Source: Massariosphaeria phaeospora (lineage: Eukaryota > Ascomycota > Dothideomycetes > Pleosporales). Taken from it: a stretch of 64,000 nt of DNA. A program made the position numbers and the translations under genes. Below the pieces are notes generated by a model that worked only from the letters and a program-made list of their open reading frames with translations, had not been told where the DNA came from and searched no databases. This document shows, piece after piece, positions 11,150 to 22,332 of the stretch; positions within the stretch are counted from its first letter, which is position 1, and every line of letters starts with the position of its first letter. The stretch spans positions 992,001-1,056,000 of the forward strand of contig JAADJZ010000008.1 in assembly GCA_011032825.1 (NCBI GenBank), read 5' to 3'.

Positions 11150-12883
11150 TCATCTCAGCCCCGTCTCATGGAAGCGACCCGTCATAGGCGAAACGATTCC
11201 CGTACCCAACCCAGCACTAGACCGCCCATTATCGCTGGTCGCACGACTCACATCCCGACTCGCATCGCCACTCGGCACTGACTCGCCATCCATCTCATAG
11301 TAGTTCGTGACTTCTCTCCACTGCGGCGTAGTTGACCCTGGAACTTCAAGTTCCTGCGGTACATTATTTGCCGACAGGACTGGTTTCCGGTCGACATCGT
11401 GGTAAGGTGACGGGAGTTCGGTGAGCGCAGCGCTGCCTAGTTCCTGCGGGTCATAGTTGACCTTGTGCGCGGCAGCGGCCATGCCGCCGCTAGATGTTGG
11501 ATCCGACGCTTGTGTGTTCGCGAGTTCGTAGCTGCGTTTTTGGCGGCGGCGGCGGTAAAATATGACAGCAGCGGCAATGAGAATTATGGCGAGAACGGAC
11601 ACACCGGCAGCGATACCGCCTATTGCTGCTGCGCTAAGAGAGGACGATGAGGAACTCGATTCCGACGGAGGTTCAATGGTGATGACTTTGGCGGCAGGTA
11701 ATGGGTCGGGAAATACGGCTTGCGAGATGGTAAAATTTGTGCGCTCATAATCCACTATGAGATATGCTTCTTGTAGCAATGTCCGTCCGAGGACATACTG
11801 TGTGTCGTTTGCAGCGCGGCGTATAGGAAAGTAATTCGTTGCGTTTGAATAGTAGGGGTAGGATGCTTGGAGGTCGAAAGCGGCGTATGGTAGGATGATA
11901 TTGGTGTAGTTGGTGGTAGTGTCTTCCAACGAGTTGACCAGCTTGATGGTTATTGAAGGATTCCGTGATTTGAGCTCGTCGTGCGTAGTATCGTTTACTA
12001 TGTAAAAATCGGTTTGCGGGTCGTACGTGAGCCCAAATGCCTCCTCAAAGTGGTCGCATATGTCCCTTGGTAGCCACAGGTGCGGCACCGTGGAGTCTAC
12101 CAAAGAAAAGTGTGCATCGGATGATAATGAGTATGTTCCCTTCAAAGTGTTCGTCGCTGTTATTGACTCGACGCCTACTGTCAACAACCGCGAAGGGTCT
12201 GTCGAGAAAGAGAACGAAAAGTCCTTCTGGTTCGGTTTGAACCGTGTCGAATCGTAACCGCCCAATATAAGACTTCCAAAAACCGACTTTAATCTGTACT
12301 TCGCTCCGGCGGTATAGGCAAACGAAAGACTGGGGATCATGGTTCCGTTCCGTAGTTGGTAGAGAAATGAATCAATCGACTGGCTTAGGCTCGAGAAGCT
12401 CCCATCCGGAACCCCTAGCGGAATATGGCCCATAAAGTAATCGAAATCCTCAACACCAGCGACAACCTGATGGTCCAGTGACAGCGCCCTGCTGTCAGCC
12501 GCAGGACCCAGCGACACTTTATCGAATCCAAACATGGCATCGGAAGTGTAATTCAGCCTATCTTCCAGATCCGCCCCGTATTGCCCAATGGTCGACCAGG
12601 ACGAAGAGACATTCACTTGGAAGCCCGGGTTCTGCGCGCTGTTGAAGATTTCCGCGCCTCGCAGGTTAGGACAGTCCTCAGGATCGATTCCCTCCAAGCA
12701 CCCCCCGGATTTCACCAGGTACGTCTCCCCGCCCTTGGTCGAAGCCAGCACTCGGAAATCCTGACCCGGTGAACCGACACTGATTTTGAACGTGCTCCAA
12801 CTTCCATCGTTGCCGTCAAATTTCTTCGAGGGAGGAACGACGTAGGGCGAGGGCGAGGGCGACTGTCGCGGCGCGAGGGTCAT
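11150..12883 (-). CDS. Aspartic-protease-like membrane protein with degenerate active site
   Basis: 577-residue pepsin-fold (A1 family) type I membrane protein. A two-lobed protease-like ectodomain spans about residues 10-395 with FGSLILGGYD (204-211) and VLGRTLLQEAYLIVDYE (364-380), both hallmarks of the family. A Ser-rich linker (407-416), a transmembrane helix (about 419-442, IGGIAAGVSVLAIILIAAAV) and an RRRRQKR stop-transfer follow, then a 130-residue cytoplasmic tail. The second catalytic site is kept in modified form (LVDSTVPHLW, D263). The first site, expected DTGS, reads ASTKG (about 47-51) with no Asp. It is therefore probably inactive and may be a receptor or scaffold. There are many N-glycosylation sequons. 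No signal peptide follows ATG 12883; the frame stays open back to a possible TTTAG acceptor just upstream, so a short 5' exon is likely missing. Confidence 0.8.
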   Translation of the reverse strand: MTLAPRQSPSPSPYVVPPSKKFDGNDGSWSTFKISVGSPGQDFRVLASTKGGETYLVKSGGCLEGIDPEDCPNLRGAEIFNSAQNPGFQVNVSSSWSTIGQYGADLEDRLNYTSDAMFGFDKVSLGPAADSRALSLDHQVVAGVEDFDYFMGHIPLGVPDGSFSSLSQSIDSFLYQLRNGTMIPSLSFAYTAGAKYRLKSVFGSLILGGYDSTRFKPNQKDFSFSFSTDPSRLLTVGVESITATNTLKGTYSLSSDAHFSLVDSTVPHLWLPRDICDHFEEAFGLTYDPQTDFYIVNDTTHDELKSRNPSITIKLVNSLEDTTTNYTNIILPYAAFDLQASYPYYSNATNYFPIRRAANDTQYVLGRTLLQEAYLIVDYERTNFTISQAVFPDPLPAAKVITIEPPSESSSSSSSLSAAAIGGIAAGVSVLAIILIAAAVIFYRRRRQKRSYELANTQASDPTSSGGMAAAAHKVNYDPQELGSAALTELPSPYHDVDRKPVLSANNVPQELEVPGSTTPQWREVTNYYEMDGESVPSGDASRDVSRATSDNGRSSAGLGTGIVSPMTGRFHETGLR

Positions 12884-14150
12884 ATTGCAAAAATCAACAA
12901 ACTAAAGCAAGAGAACTGTCCAAGGAAAGCATCAACTGAGGTATCATCAGAATGCACTCAACAGCCCTGGAATAAACGACAGGAGGGAAAGAACGCCGTC
13001 AGCATGCCGATGAGGGGGTAGAGGAAGGTGTAGAACAAGAACGATAGTCTAAGAGAGGGTCGGGCAAAGGTTCCACGGACACGCGGAGGTTTGGGGAGGG
13101 GTGGACTTTGTCAAGTCCAGACGACAGGGGCGCAAGTAGGCTTCTGTGTACCGCCTGGACCAGCCCAAGTTCGAAAGCAACCTGGCCTGGGTAGGCATGG
13201 CCGACGCTTGTCGTCTCGGCAGAGGCGTGATTCGGGGGGCTGGGGCTGAATACGAGTCTGGATGCGATGGACCAGGGAGCGCGAGGTTCCAATAAGCTAC
13301 GGGCCAATCATGTGCGGCGCGGCGCTCAGCTGACTACAACGAGCCCGGGACTTCCCTCTGCGAGATTCTGCTGCATCTCACCTCACCTCACCTCGATCCA
13401 CGATACGGACAGCCATCGTTTTCAGCTCCAGACGTGGTCTCCTATGTCCACCGCATCTGCCTGGCTGTACCCACCACGCACAACGTGAACCACGTCCCAA
13501 CGGAACAGCTCTACTGGTCGCCAATATCATCGTACTACATGGTTTTTGCTCCCTCGGAGTTCCGCCTGCGGCCTGCCCTCATGGGCTATTCTTTAGCCGG
13601 AGGAGCCTCTTGCTTCTTAGCTAGCCCTGAACGGTGATTCTACCCGGAAACCAGCCTGGCCCTGCAATGAAACGGTCCATGGCTGCCAGGTATGCTCAGA
13701 GGGGGTGCTCCGCCTAGTAGGGTTTCCATCGCCAATGTGCCCAAAAAGGACCGACAGCCACGTGGCGAAGTATGGTGGCAACTTCAAGCAAGTCACTCCA
13801 AGCAGTCATTGTTCGGCTTCAGCGAGGCAGCCTTCAGCTGCCCAGCACGGTCTTGATCTCAGCTTCCTACGCCGACTCCCATTGGTGGGCCACCATCTCG
13901 ATCTTCTGCGGCTCAGCTTTGCAAAATGATCTGCACAAGCATCTTAAGGTTTTGGGGGCTATTCATATTTTTAGGGGCTGGCTCTCGCTACGGCCTGTCC
14001 GTTGCTCCAGGGCTATGCAGTTTACATGTGCGCCCGCTGCTCCTGCATCAACCAATTTTCCGACTTTCGCTGCCCAGCTCTGGAAGACGTCTACCACTTT
14101 GTTCCTTATTTTGTTCATTCGTCGCTCGTTCTTGACCAGATAGGAAACGA
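12884..14150. other. Gene-free region
   Basis: About 1.27 kb between divergent genes. It may contain an unrecognised short signal-peptide exon of the protease-like gene just beyond 12883. Otherwise I see no gene. Confidence 0.45.
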
Positions 14151-14274
14151 TGCGGAGTCTCCACGTCTGTTTGAGCTCTGCCATGGCAGTTGCCTGCGCG
14201 AATGCCAACTCAAATCATATCAGACGTACGTGAAATGAGAACTCACCTAAACTACGTGCTAACAAGTGTATAGG

Positions 14275-16639
14275 ATGTTTGCAACCATCTTCCACCTTTT
14301 TGATGCAATATTGACCTTCTCAGTGAACTCCTCGTCGCCATTGCCATTGCCTAGCTTTGAATACTACGAGCCCCCAACCACCTCTTCCTCGAAATCGAAT
14401 CCAACGGACGTGATGGCAGTTTATACTCCCGGTAACTCAACGTCACGTCCGACAACGAACGTTTCGAGTCCCGCGCCGACAGAATGTACGGGCTGTGTGC
14501 TAGCGGCGTACAGTCCAACCACTATTTGGTTCGCGGAGGAACAGTCGAGTTTATGGACTAGTGTTGTGGTCACCGCAACGAAACTCACGGAAACTATAAC
14601 GTACATGGACGGCACGGCGATTGACACAATAACCACGGAGATACGCACTGTGAACCAGACACAGACTGTTATCGGTACAGCCAATCAGACTATTACTTTG
14701 ACGAAGCCTCACTTTACCTACATGCTCGATGGTACAGCTCTGGTATTGTATGTGCTAAACGTCTTTCCATTATCAGCATCGGACTAACTCTGGCAGGGAT
14801 GCTGGCCCAACTTATATCTTGTACACCGATATTTATGGTGCCCTCGATTCGCCTGCGACTACTACCACCGAGATGGGAATACTTCCAGTTTCAACTGAGG
14901 TGTTTACTACGAAGGAGCCAGTGCCAACGTGTGACGCGCAAGTCCAAATACTGACATACGAGGAGGTGACAGAGGACGAGGACTGGTACCATTTTATCCA
15001 GACTATCTCTGAAGGCGATCTCCCGAATGTTGCTAGTAGTACTCCACTGCGACTTCCTACTCCTCTACAACTTCCTAGCGGGTTGGTCGATTACCTGAAG
15101 AAGGACCCGAAAGTTCAATCATTCTTCCGAGGCTCTGACATCGCAACATGTACTCTTCGTCCGACTTCTGTCGTGCCGGTTCCAGTGGGCACCCAAGCCC
15201 CAGGAGTCCCTCATCTAACCCCACCTCCTTTTGAATCCCAACCTCCTGCAGCATCCCCACCCATGTCAGAAGCTACAAGTACATATTTGAGCACGACATA
15301 TGAGTCGACCGAAACTCACGTTACACGCCAGGGTTGTCTGAGGCCGGGATGCGGAACAGCCGCCATTCCTGCCAATCCAGGGCCCACAGGCGGTAAGCCA
15401 GAGATGGCACCAAATCAGAATGATCCTCCGCACACCGAAAAGCCAGAAGATAGACCAAACCCTCCTCGGCCAGAGAAGCCTGATGTTAAGCCCAACCAGA
15501 TCCCAGACAATAACAAACCAGATCTCCCGAATTGGATCGATTCGGTGATTCACAATCCAAATCCACAACAGCCGACCCAATCTATCAAGATCGGCGATAA
15601 AACTCTACCGATTCATATCGCCCAGCCCACGAATCCTAGTCAGCCCGAACCAAACCAACCTGACCATCTCAACCCAAATCCTAAGATTCCTGGAGTAGTT
15701 ATCGGCACAGAGACCTTGAAGCCGGGTCAGACAACACATTTGAACGGCGTCGAAATCGTTGTACCAGAGACTGGATCTGCGGTTGTTGTGGGAGGAAATA
15801 CTGTTGCAGTCAACTCCGTCCCCACACTTCCATCGGTGCTGACTTACGGGGAGAACAAAGTGACGGCCAATGCTCAAGGACAGTACGTCGTCGGGACCCA
15901 GACTTTGACGCCTGGGGGTGTAGTCACTGTCGACGGCAGCACCTTGAGCTTGGGGCCTAGCGGAACCATTGCAGTAGTGAATGGCGTCACACAGACTCTT
16001 GAACCGAATTCTCCCGGGGTCCCGAATTTAACGCTCAATGGTCAAACTTTCAGTGCATCCGTTGTGGACGGCACAACTGCGATTATCTACGAAGGTCAGA
16101 CTTTATCGCCAGGCGCTGCCATCACCGTATCTGGGACTACTTATTCCATGCCGGCATCCGCATCAGGTTCTGTGGTCCTTGCCGTTGTCGACGGGATCAC
16201 ATCAACACTGGGACAGTCTGTCACCGCTGCAGCCGCACTCACCATCGATGGCAAAACGTATTCAGCTTCCGTTCGCGACGGTACAACCGAGTATAGCCTT
16301 GGGCCCAACACGACTCTGAAGCCAGGCGAGGCTATCACGATTTCCGGAACGACGTATTCACTCGATCCAAAAGGAACGGCCTTGGTCGTTAACGGCAAGA
16401 CGAGCACAGTCCCCAGCAGGCCGGCCAGCAACAGTGCGTCAACAACGCGCTCCGGCTCCAAGAGCGAGAGCACTGGCGACAGCACCTCGACGGACCAACG
16501 AGACCCCGGCAATTTCATTGCGAGCGGTTTCGGTATTGAGAGCACTGGGCCAGATGTACCAGGCCGAGGCTCGGGACTCGATGTGTGGGCAGAGGGATGG
16601 CTGATAGGACTGGCGGGGTGGGTGTTGATGTTGGTGTAA
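14275..16639 (+). CDS. GPI-type cell-surface protein with adhesin-like repeats
   Basis: Ser/Thr/Pro-rich surface protein of about 771 residues. Exons are 14275-14747 and 14797-16639; the 49-bp intron starts GTATGT and ends TGGCAG. The N-terminal part has Thr-rich sequence with several N-glycosylation sites. A Pro/Asn/Lys-rich stalk covers roughly residues 190-290. Then come four or more copies of a beta-type repeat of the form TL.PG..I...GT.YSL...G...VVNG, at about 15700-16400. The last 18 residues are hydrophobic (WLIGLAGWVLMLV) after a small-residue stretch, a typical GPI-addition signal. An adhesin or wall structural role is inferred. An intron-like stretch with a GCTAAC branch site and TATAG acceptor ends just before 14275. 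An alternative first exon from ATG 14151 (MRSLHVCLSSAMAVACANA, signal-peptide-like) would join in frame using the GTGAAA donor at about 14231. Confidence 0.8.
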
Positions 16640-17279
16640 TGGAAGAGACGGCGTCAATCTGGGGAGGGATTGCATTTGGCATGATATCACGATTTGCATC
16701 AAGCGCGGTGTTTTGGGAACAAAAGTTTCGAGGCGGAACTGCATAGCATTGATTGCGGTGTTTAGCGATGCATTGAAAGTAATATTCTATAAGCACGCGT
16801 CGTTCCCGGTAGTATTCGATCGCCTATAAGACGATTTATCTGAGCCCCGTCCGCTAATCGTAAGTGGGGATCGCTGGTTCTTGGCGACACTGCTCAACAC
16901 TCACCACCCGAACAGAAAGAGCAGGCAATTCGAAAAAGCGAATCCGTGGACGGTACATAAGCACTTGCCATGGCCCCGCAACCGCAAGCCCGTCGCTTCC
17001 CCCCCTCTCCACCAACCCGGCCCAGACACGGTGTCCGTTTCCCCCGCAGCAGCCAACCAACCGTGGCGTTCGCAATGACGTAGTGGCTACGTACAAAAGC
17101 CTCGCCCACTCTACCAGCCGCACCCGCACCCGCACCTGCACCACGCAGCACCGAACCCTCTACGCAGCGAAACCTAGCAGCACTCCGGCCTCCACACCAA
17201 AGCAAGCACTGCTACAGCTATTGCCGACTTTTCCTCGACCGCCACACCGCACACCGCACACCGCAAACCGCATCTCGCC
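16640..17279. other. Intergenic region
   Basis: About 640 bp. The right half is rich in C and CA and looks like the promoter and 5' leader of the next gene. No gene seen. Confidence 0.5.
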
Positions 17280-17785
17280 ATGGACAAGATCAAGGACGCT
17301 CTGCACATCCGTCGCAAGTCCAAATCCGAGGAGGGTGCCCCTACGTACCACAGCACGAGCGATGAACAGGGTACGTTGATGACGCAATCTGCTTTTCCCA
17401 ACTGTCTGGTCGGTTGCGGATACCGAACACCCCTCCTTCTCCCTTGCTTGTCGCTCTCGTTATTGCTCTCTGGCTAGCGGCCTGCCCATCACCCCAGTTC
17501 ATGCCCGAGTCTAACGCGTTGCTAGAAGGCCGCCACAGCTACGACTCCGAGCTCGAGTCGATGACGCCCGACGAACGCGTCAAGTACCTCAAGGACTTCG
17601 ACGACGCAGAGCGGTCGGGCATCCCGAAGAAGGGCAGCCTGCTCGAGCGCCTGATCGAGCGCGGGAACAAGCGCACCGCCGAGCAGCTCGCGGCTGAGGA
17701 GCGGGACCGACAGGCCAAGTTGGGCATCTCGTCGGCCGGTACAACGTCGAGCACCACGGCAACCAAAGACCATGTCCTCCGCTGA
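17280..17785 (+). CDS. Small conserved-looking charged protein
   Basis: 116-residue protein, exons 17280-17370 and 17526-17785; the 155-bp intron starts GTACGT and ends TGCTAG. I do not recognise the family. It is hydrophilic and mostly helical, with a basic N-terminus (IRRKSKSEE) and a central acidic-basic region (MTPDERVKYLKDFDDAERSG, then IPKKGSLLERLIERGNKRT). The tail is Ser/Thr-rich. There is no signal peptide, membrane segment or Cys. Joining the two exons makes one coherent helix-forming protein, which supports the intron. It is probably a cytosolic or nuclear protein of unknown role. Confidence 0.7.
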
Positions 17786-18048
17786 GTGCTGGGCACACTT
17801 CATCACGTCGTCGCGGCCGTGGCTTCACACTGGACAGAGCATGGAGTGGAGGGGCATTGGCAATTGGCATTGGCAGGCGAAACATGTCTTGAATGAGGAG
17901 GTACTAGACAGGACTGGAAACTCATGAGATCTGGTCTTGGCCTGTTAACACTGCATCCTATCCCCTAAGTTCAAATAAACCAAGAAATCATCGTATAAAC
18001 TCAATCTCTTCCATCCCGTGTTTTCTCTCTGTCGTCCGCTCGTTTCCT

Positions 18049-19471
18049 TTATAAGGCATACCCAAAGTTAAACCCACCCCCAGGAAACACAGCCGCAACC
18101 AGATCTCCGAACTTATCCGTGTCGATGACTGCGCCGAACCTACCGACATGTTAACAAAAACCATTTCTAGACGGGAAAAGGGGTCAGTCTCATACCCATA
18201 ACATTTCACCTGCGTCCGCAGATCTTCCGTCAGTTTCCTCAAACTCGGCACCTGGAGAGATTCGAAGTCGGGGTGCGAACGCAGCTGGTGCCACGCTTGC
18301 ACGGGCGTGATCTCATCGGTGAGATCGAAGTTGGTGGAGAGTGAGAGCAGCTTCTCGAGGCCGACGTGGGATGTTTCCCAGGGGGGCGTGCCGGCCGAAG
18401 AGGTGGTAGGAACGGGCTGGGTGGGTGACTGGAAGAGGAGCGGGGCGCTGACGGTCAGGGCGTGGCCGGTTGGCGCGAGGCTGTCTTTCGGGGACTCGCC
18501 TTGGGTGTGGTGCAGGCAGGGGGCTTCGAGCGTCAGCACGAACTCCATGCCGATGCTCGTCTGGTCCATGTCCCGCAGATGCAGCGTCGACGCTGAGGCG
18601 GTGATGGCCGCGATTTCTGGGTTGGAGGACACTTGGCCGGATGCTGGACGGTGTTGGTTAGCATGACCACACGACCGTCGAGCGAGCCAACAACCAATCA
18701 ATCGCTGGTTGAACTCACTATTACTACTGTTTTCGTTCGACGCCGACTCGGACCGGCCCCGGGCTCGGAAAAACGACCGTTTCTTCCGCACGGCTTTCTG
18801 CGCCCCGGAACTGGCCTCGCTGCCAGACAGATAGAACTCCACGCCGCTACTCAGCCCGCCGCTACTCGGCCCGCCGCCGCCGCCGCTACTCCCCGCGCCT
18901 CCCCCCTGCAGCGGCTCCCTCACATGCAACTGCTGCTGCAGCTGCAAATGCGGATTCGCCAGCACGCTGATCTCGCTCAAGACGTCGCCATCGAGGCCCG
19001 TGAACAGGTCCGACGGCTGCAGGTTCTGCTGCAGTTGGTGCTGTTGCAGGCCGGGCAGGATGTAGGCCGACGGCGTGCCGTGTGAGATGCCGTACTGGTC
19101 GAGCAGTTTGCGGAGGCGCGCGATCTCGGCGTATAAAGTGCGGGTTTCTTGCACGATGCGCGATTCGTTGGTGCGGAGGGAGAGGACTTCCGTTTCGAGC
19201 GATTTTATGTAGGTTTCTTTGCGCTCGCGGTGGGTTCTAGGGGGGGAGGAGTGTTAGCGTGGGGGGAGGGGGAAGGGGGAAGGGGGATGTGTATGTGGTA
19301 GAGAGAGAGAGAGAGTATGTATAGGGGGTTGTGATAAAAGACGATAGCTGAGACGAACCTCTGAGCACGACGGACCTGTTCTCTACGTTTGAGGTACGCC
19401 GCGTTGTCTTTGGCGTTGGGCTTGTCTCGCGCGTCACTGGCAGCGCCAGCGCCAGCAGTAGCATCTGGCAT
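18049..19471 (-). CDS. bZIP transcription factor
   Basis: 389-residue regulator. Exons are 19471-19359, 19236-18719, 18643-18196 and 18139-18049. The real start is ATG 19471 (MPDATAG). Joining exons 1 and 2 creates the bZIP domain at about residues 20-80: basic region RREQVRRAQRTHRERK followed by heptad leucines in YIKSLE, VLSLR and IARLRKLL. The intron falls inside the basic region at a conserved Arg. This fungal Yap-like subclass binds DNA as dimers in the nucleus. A Gln-rich stretch (HQLQQNLQ, LQLQQQL), a Gly/Ser run and an Arg-rich segment (RKKRSFFRARGR) follow. The C-terminal half has a small conserved-looking domain ending FGAVIDTDKFGDLV. Target genes cannot be inferred. Intron 1 carries a GA microsatellite near 19300. 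Confidence 0.88.
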
Positions 19472-20919
19472 GTTCGTCAAGTAGGGAACTTCAGGTTATA
19501 AATGTTTGAAAAAAACGGCGGAAAAACAATGGCTGTTCGTTGGAAGTTGGCCTGAGATGTGGGGGTGGCTGTTTCTTGGAAAATATAAATATGGACAAAC
19601 AACAACAACAACATGGATAGAGAGGCAGTAGGTAGGTAGTCATATGGATGAAGCACGCCCCTAGTCTCTCTCCCGGCCCCGAGATTCGGAATCACATCAT
19701 CGCTGGGTTGGGGAAAGTGTAGGGGTCCGGGCTGTGGGCATGATGGAAAGGGGAGCGGGGGGAGCGTGCGCTATGTACGGACTGTGGGCTGCTGGCTTGC
19801 TTACCGTCTTTTGGCGAGCGGCGGTAGGGGCGGAAAGTGAAGTTCTTCATCGTCTATGACTGACTGGGCATGGACAGGCACTGATGGGGTATGGTGGACC
19901 CGGGGTCGTTGTTTTGACAGGTGGTACCTAGGTAGTGTGGGGTTGGCGGCGGGTAGCGGGGCGGGGACGCTTGGGACTCGGGAGAGGAGGCTCCTTCCGT
20001 CCCAAGGCGAACCCTCAACGTTCAACAATTCTCTCCGTCCGCGCACCTCAACCACCCTGCATCTCCAGCGCATCTACTTTCCTTCGATCGCTCTACATAC
20101 ACTGCGACACACTAGACTGCACGTGCAATCTAATGGGTCGGGATGCCGGTCGGCAAGTCCCTGCTCATCGACTCCGTGGTCTATTTCCGCGGGTTTTTTC
20201 AACGAACAAACTCTGCGTTCCGCCAACTTCGTCAGCAACGAGCCCTGATGCGATCTCATCCGCATGTATAGAGTACCTACCTACCCACATAACTCGGGCG
20301 TAATTCCGCGGCCGCTGCGGGGTGGTTACGTGTGAAGGATCGAGCTGAGCGTTTGGAACGTGGCATCTATTGAAAAAGTACGCCGGTGGATCATTACGAG
20401 CAGCCACGCCCAACCTTCTCCAACCCGGGGCGCTACGAAATTCAAATGGCAGCCACCACCAACATCGCGGTTCCGCTACTGATCTAGAGTTCCAATAACG
20501 TTCCGACAGAGGAATCTTGTCGTGTCCACAAGTGAGCTTTTCAACTCGAGAGCTAAGCCTGGAACTCACTAACTAGCTTGTTCTTTTTACAGATAAAACT
20601 ATCATTATCATAATATGTGGCTTTTGATCTCTTTATAACAATCCTCTTTATCCCCGTTCTCGAACGGAGCATTTTCTCCTCTTTAATCTATCCAAATGTG
20701 GAACTGGGGACCGTGTTTCCGATTTATAGGTCACAAGGGGCAAGTGGAGGCAAATAACTATACACTTATATAACCTTTTCCGGTAGCGTCAAAAGAAGAG
20801 ATGACCTCGGCTTGGACTACAAATTTGAGCTACGGTTTACGCTGCCTTCGCTCTTGAACTGAAGCTTGCTTTCAACACACTCCAACACCTTGCGTCTATC
20901 TCTACAACAACCCAGAACC
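19472..20919. other. Divergent intergenic region
   Basis: About 1.4 kb shared by the bZIP gene (-) and the Cip1-like gene (+), so it must hold both promoters. A TATATAA element lies at about 20767-20773, 150 bp before the ATG at 20920. No gene seen. Confidence 0.5.
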
Positions 20920-21773
20920 ATGTTCTGCCAAACCGCTCTCCTGGCTCTCGCCTTCCTCCCTTACTCTCTCGCTCAGGTCAACGAGACGTTCGAAAGCGGG
21001 TTTGACCAAGCGGCATGGCCCATCTACGCGCCCGACTGCAACCAGGGCGGTAAGGTCACACTCGACAGCTCCACTGCCCACAGCGGCAAAAACTCCATCA
21101 GGGTCGATGGCGCGGGTGGCTTTTGCGGCCACATTTTCTTCGGCACGACCAAAATCCCCGCTGGAGATGTATACGTGAGGGCTTATGTGTATGTTATGTC
21201 CACCAAACCAAGTAATAAGGGGGTGGTGCAACAGCCAACGCTAACACGCCTCGCGCCGCGCAGCAAACCCTCCAAAGCCTTCACCGACTCCCACGTCACC
21301 TTCATCACGATGCCGGACTCGGCCCAAGGCGCGAAAAAGCACCTGCGCATCGGCGGCCAGTCCAAGATCCTCATGTACAACCGCGAGTCCGACGACGCGA
21401 CGCTGCCGGACCTCTCGCCGCAGGGCATCGCCACGTCGGCCGCGCTCAAGGCCGGCGCCTGGCAGTGCTTCGAGTACCATGTGGGCGCCGACGGCAGCAT
21501 CGAGACGTGGTTGAACGACGTCGTCGTGGCGGGCCTGACGGTCAAGCCCGGCGCCAGCAATCCGAATGCGGGGCAGTGGCAGCGGAGTGGCGCGAAGCCG
21601 AAGATTACGGCCGTCAATTTTGGCTGGGAGAGCTATGGCGGGGACACGAATACCTTCTGGTGAGTGAGGACGTTTTTGCATTTGGGGTGAGTGTGGGGCT
21701 GTGCTGACTTACTTGGTGCAGGTACGATGATATCGTTATTAGCTCGACGCGTGTTGGATGCGCTGGTGCTTAG
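20920..21773 (+). CDS. Cip1-like secreted polysaccharide-acting protein
   Basis: 238-residue secreted protein. Exons are 20920-21188, 21264-21659 and 21722-21773; both introns are supported by restored family sequence. The signal peptide is MFCQTALLALAFLPYSLAQ. The mature part begins with the FESGFD...WPIYAPDCNQGG pattern and continues with FCGHIFFGTT, HLRIGGQSKIL, YNRESDDATLPDLSPQGIA, FEYHVGADGSIETWLN and NFGWESYGGDTN, ending STRVGC. This closely follows Cip1 of Trichoderma reesei, a cellulase-co-regulated protein whose relatives have been reported to act as glucuronan lyases. Unlike T. reesei Cip1, this protein stops right after the catalytic-type domain and has no linker or CBM1 cellulose-binding module. 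A role in plant cell wall degradation is inferred. Confidence 0.9.
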
Positions 21774-22332
21774 GCTGGCTGCGAACATGGTCCGGTGTTT
21801 CTACTTTCTGATATAGGAGGATGAGGACATGTAACCATAATCCGAGTTTGAAACTAACTACTGGCGATGAGCTGCATATCTGCGCCGCATACAAAACAGA
21901 ATCCTGGAAGAAAAGCGCTCCCAAGCCTAGGGCAATTTCCACTGCTACCCACTTTTGCTTTGCCGCAACCGACAATGTTGCGAGGTGAACATGTTTTACC
22001 TATCAGTCTCTATATCCCTTTTGGTGATACTGTAACGGAGGTGTGCCAGGCTCTCCTGCCTGGCTGTTTAAGGTGTGTAAACAAAGCAACGAAGCGCTAG
22101 GACAAGGAAAATGCGTATTGCACTTCCTCACTGGCTCTAGTTCTAGTTTAGAATTGTTGATTAAGCGTTAACCGCGTCCAGGAACCAGACCACGCCTATG
22201 CGTTCTGAAATATGGGTTCCTCGCGGAAGCATCAAGTCAGCCACATAGGAAGGCTGAGAACCATAATCCTTCAGTATTTCGAAGACGACCATATCCCTAT
22301 TTTCTCTCAATTCAACACACCAACCGACCGCC
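21774..22332. other. Convergent intergenic region
   Basis: The 3' sides of two convergent genes. Nothing recognisable. Confidence 0.5.
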
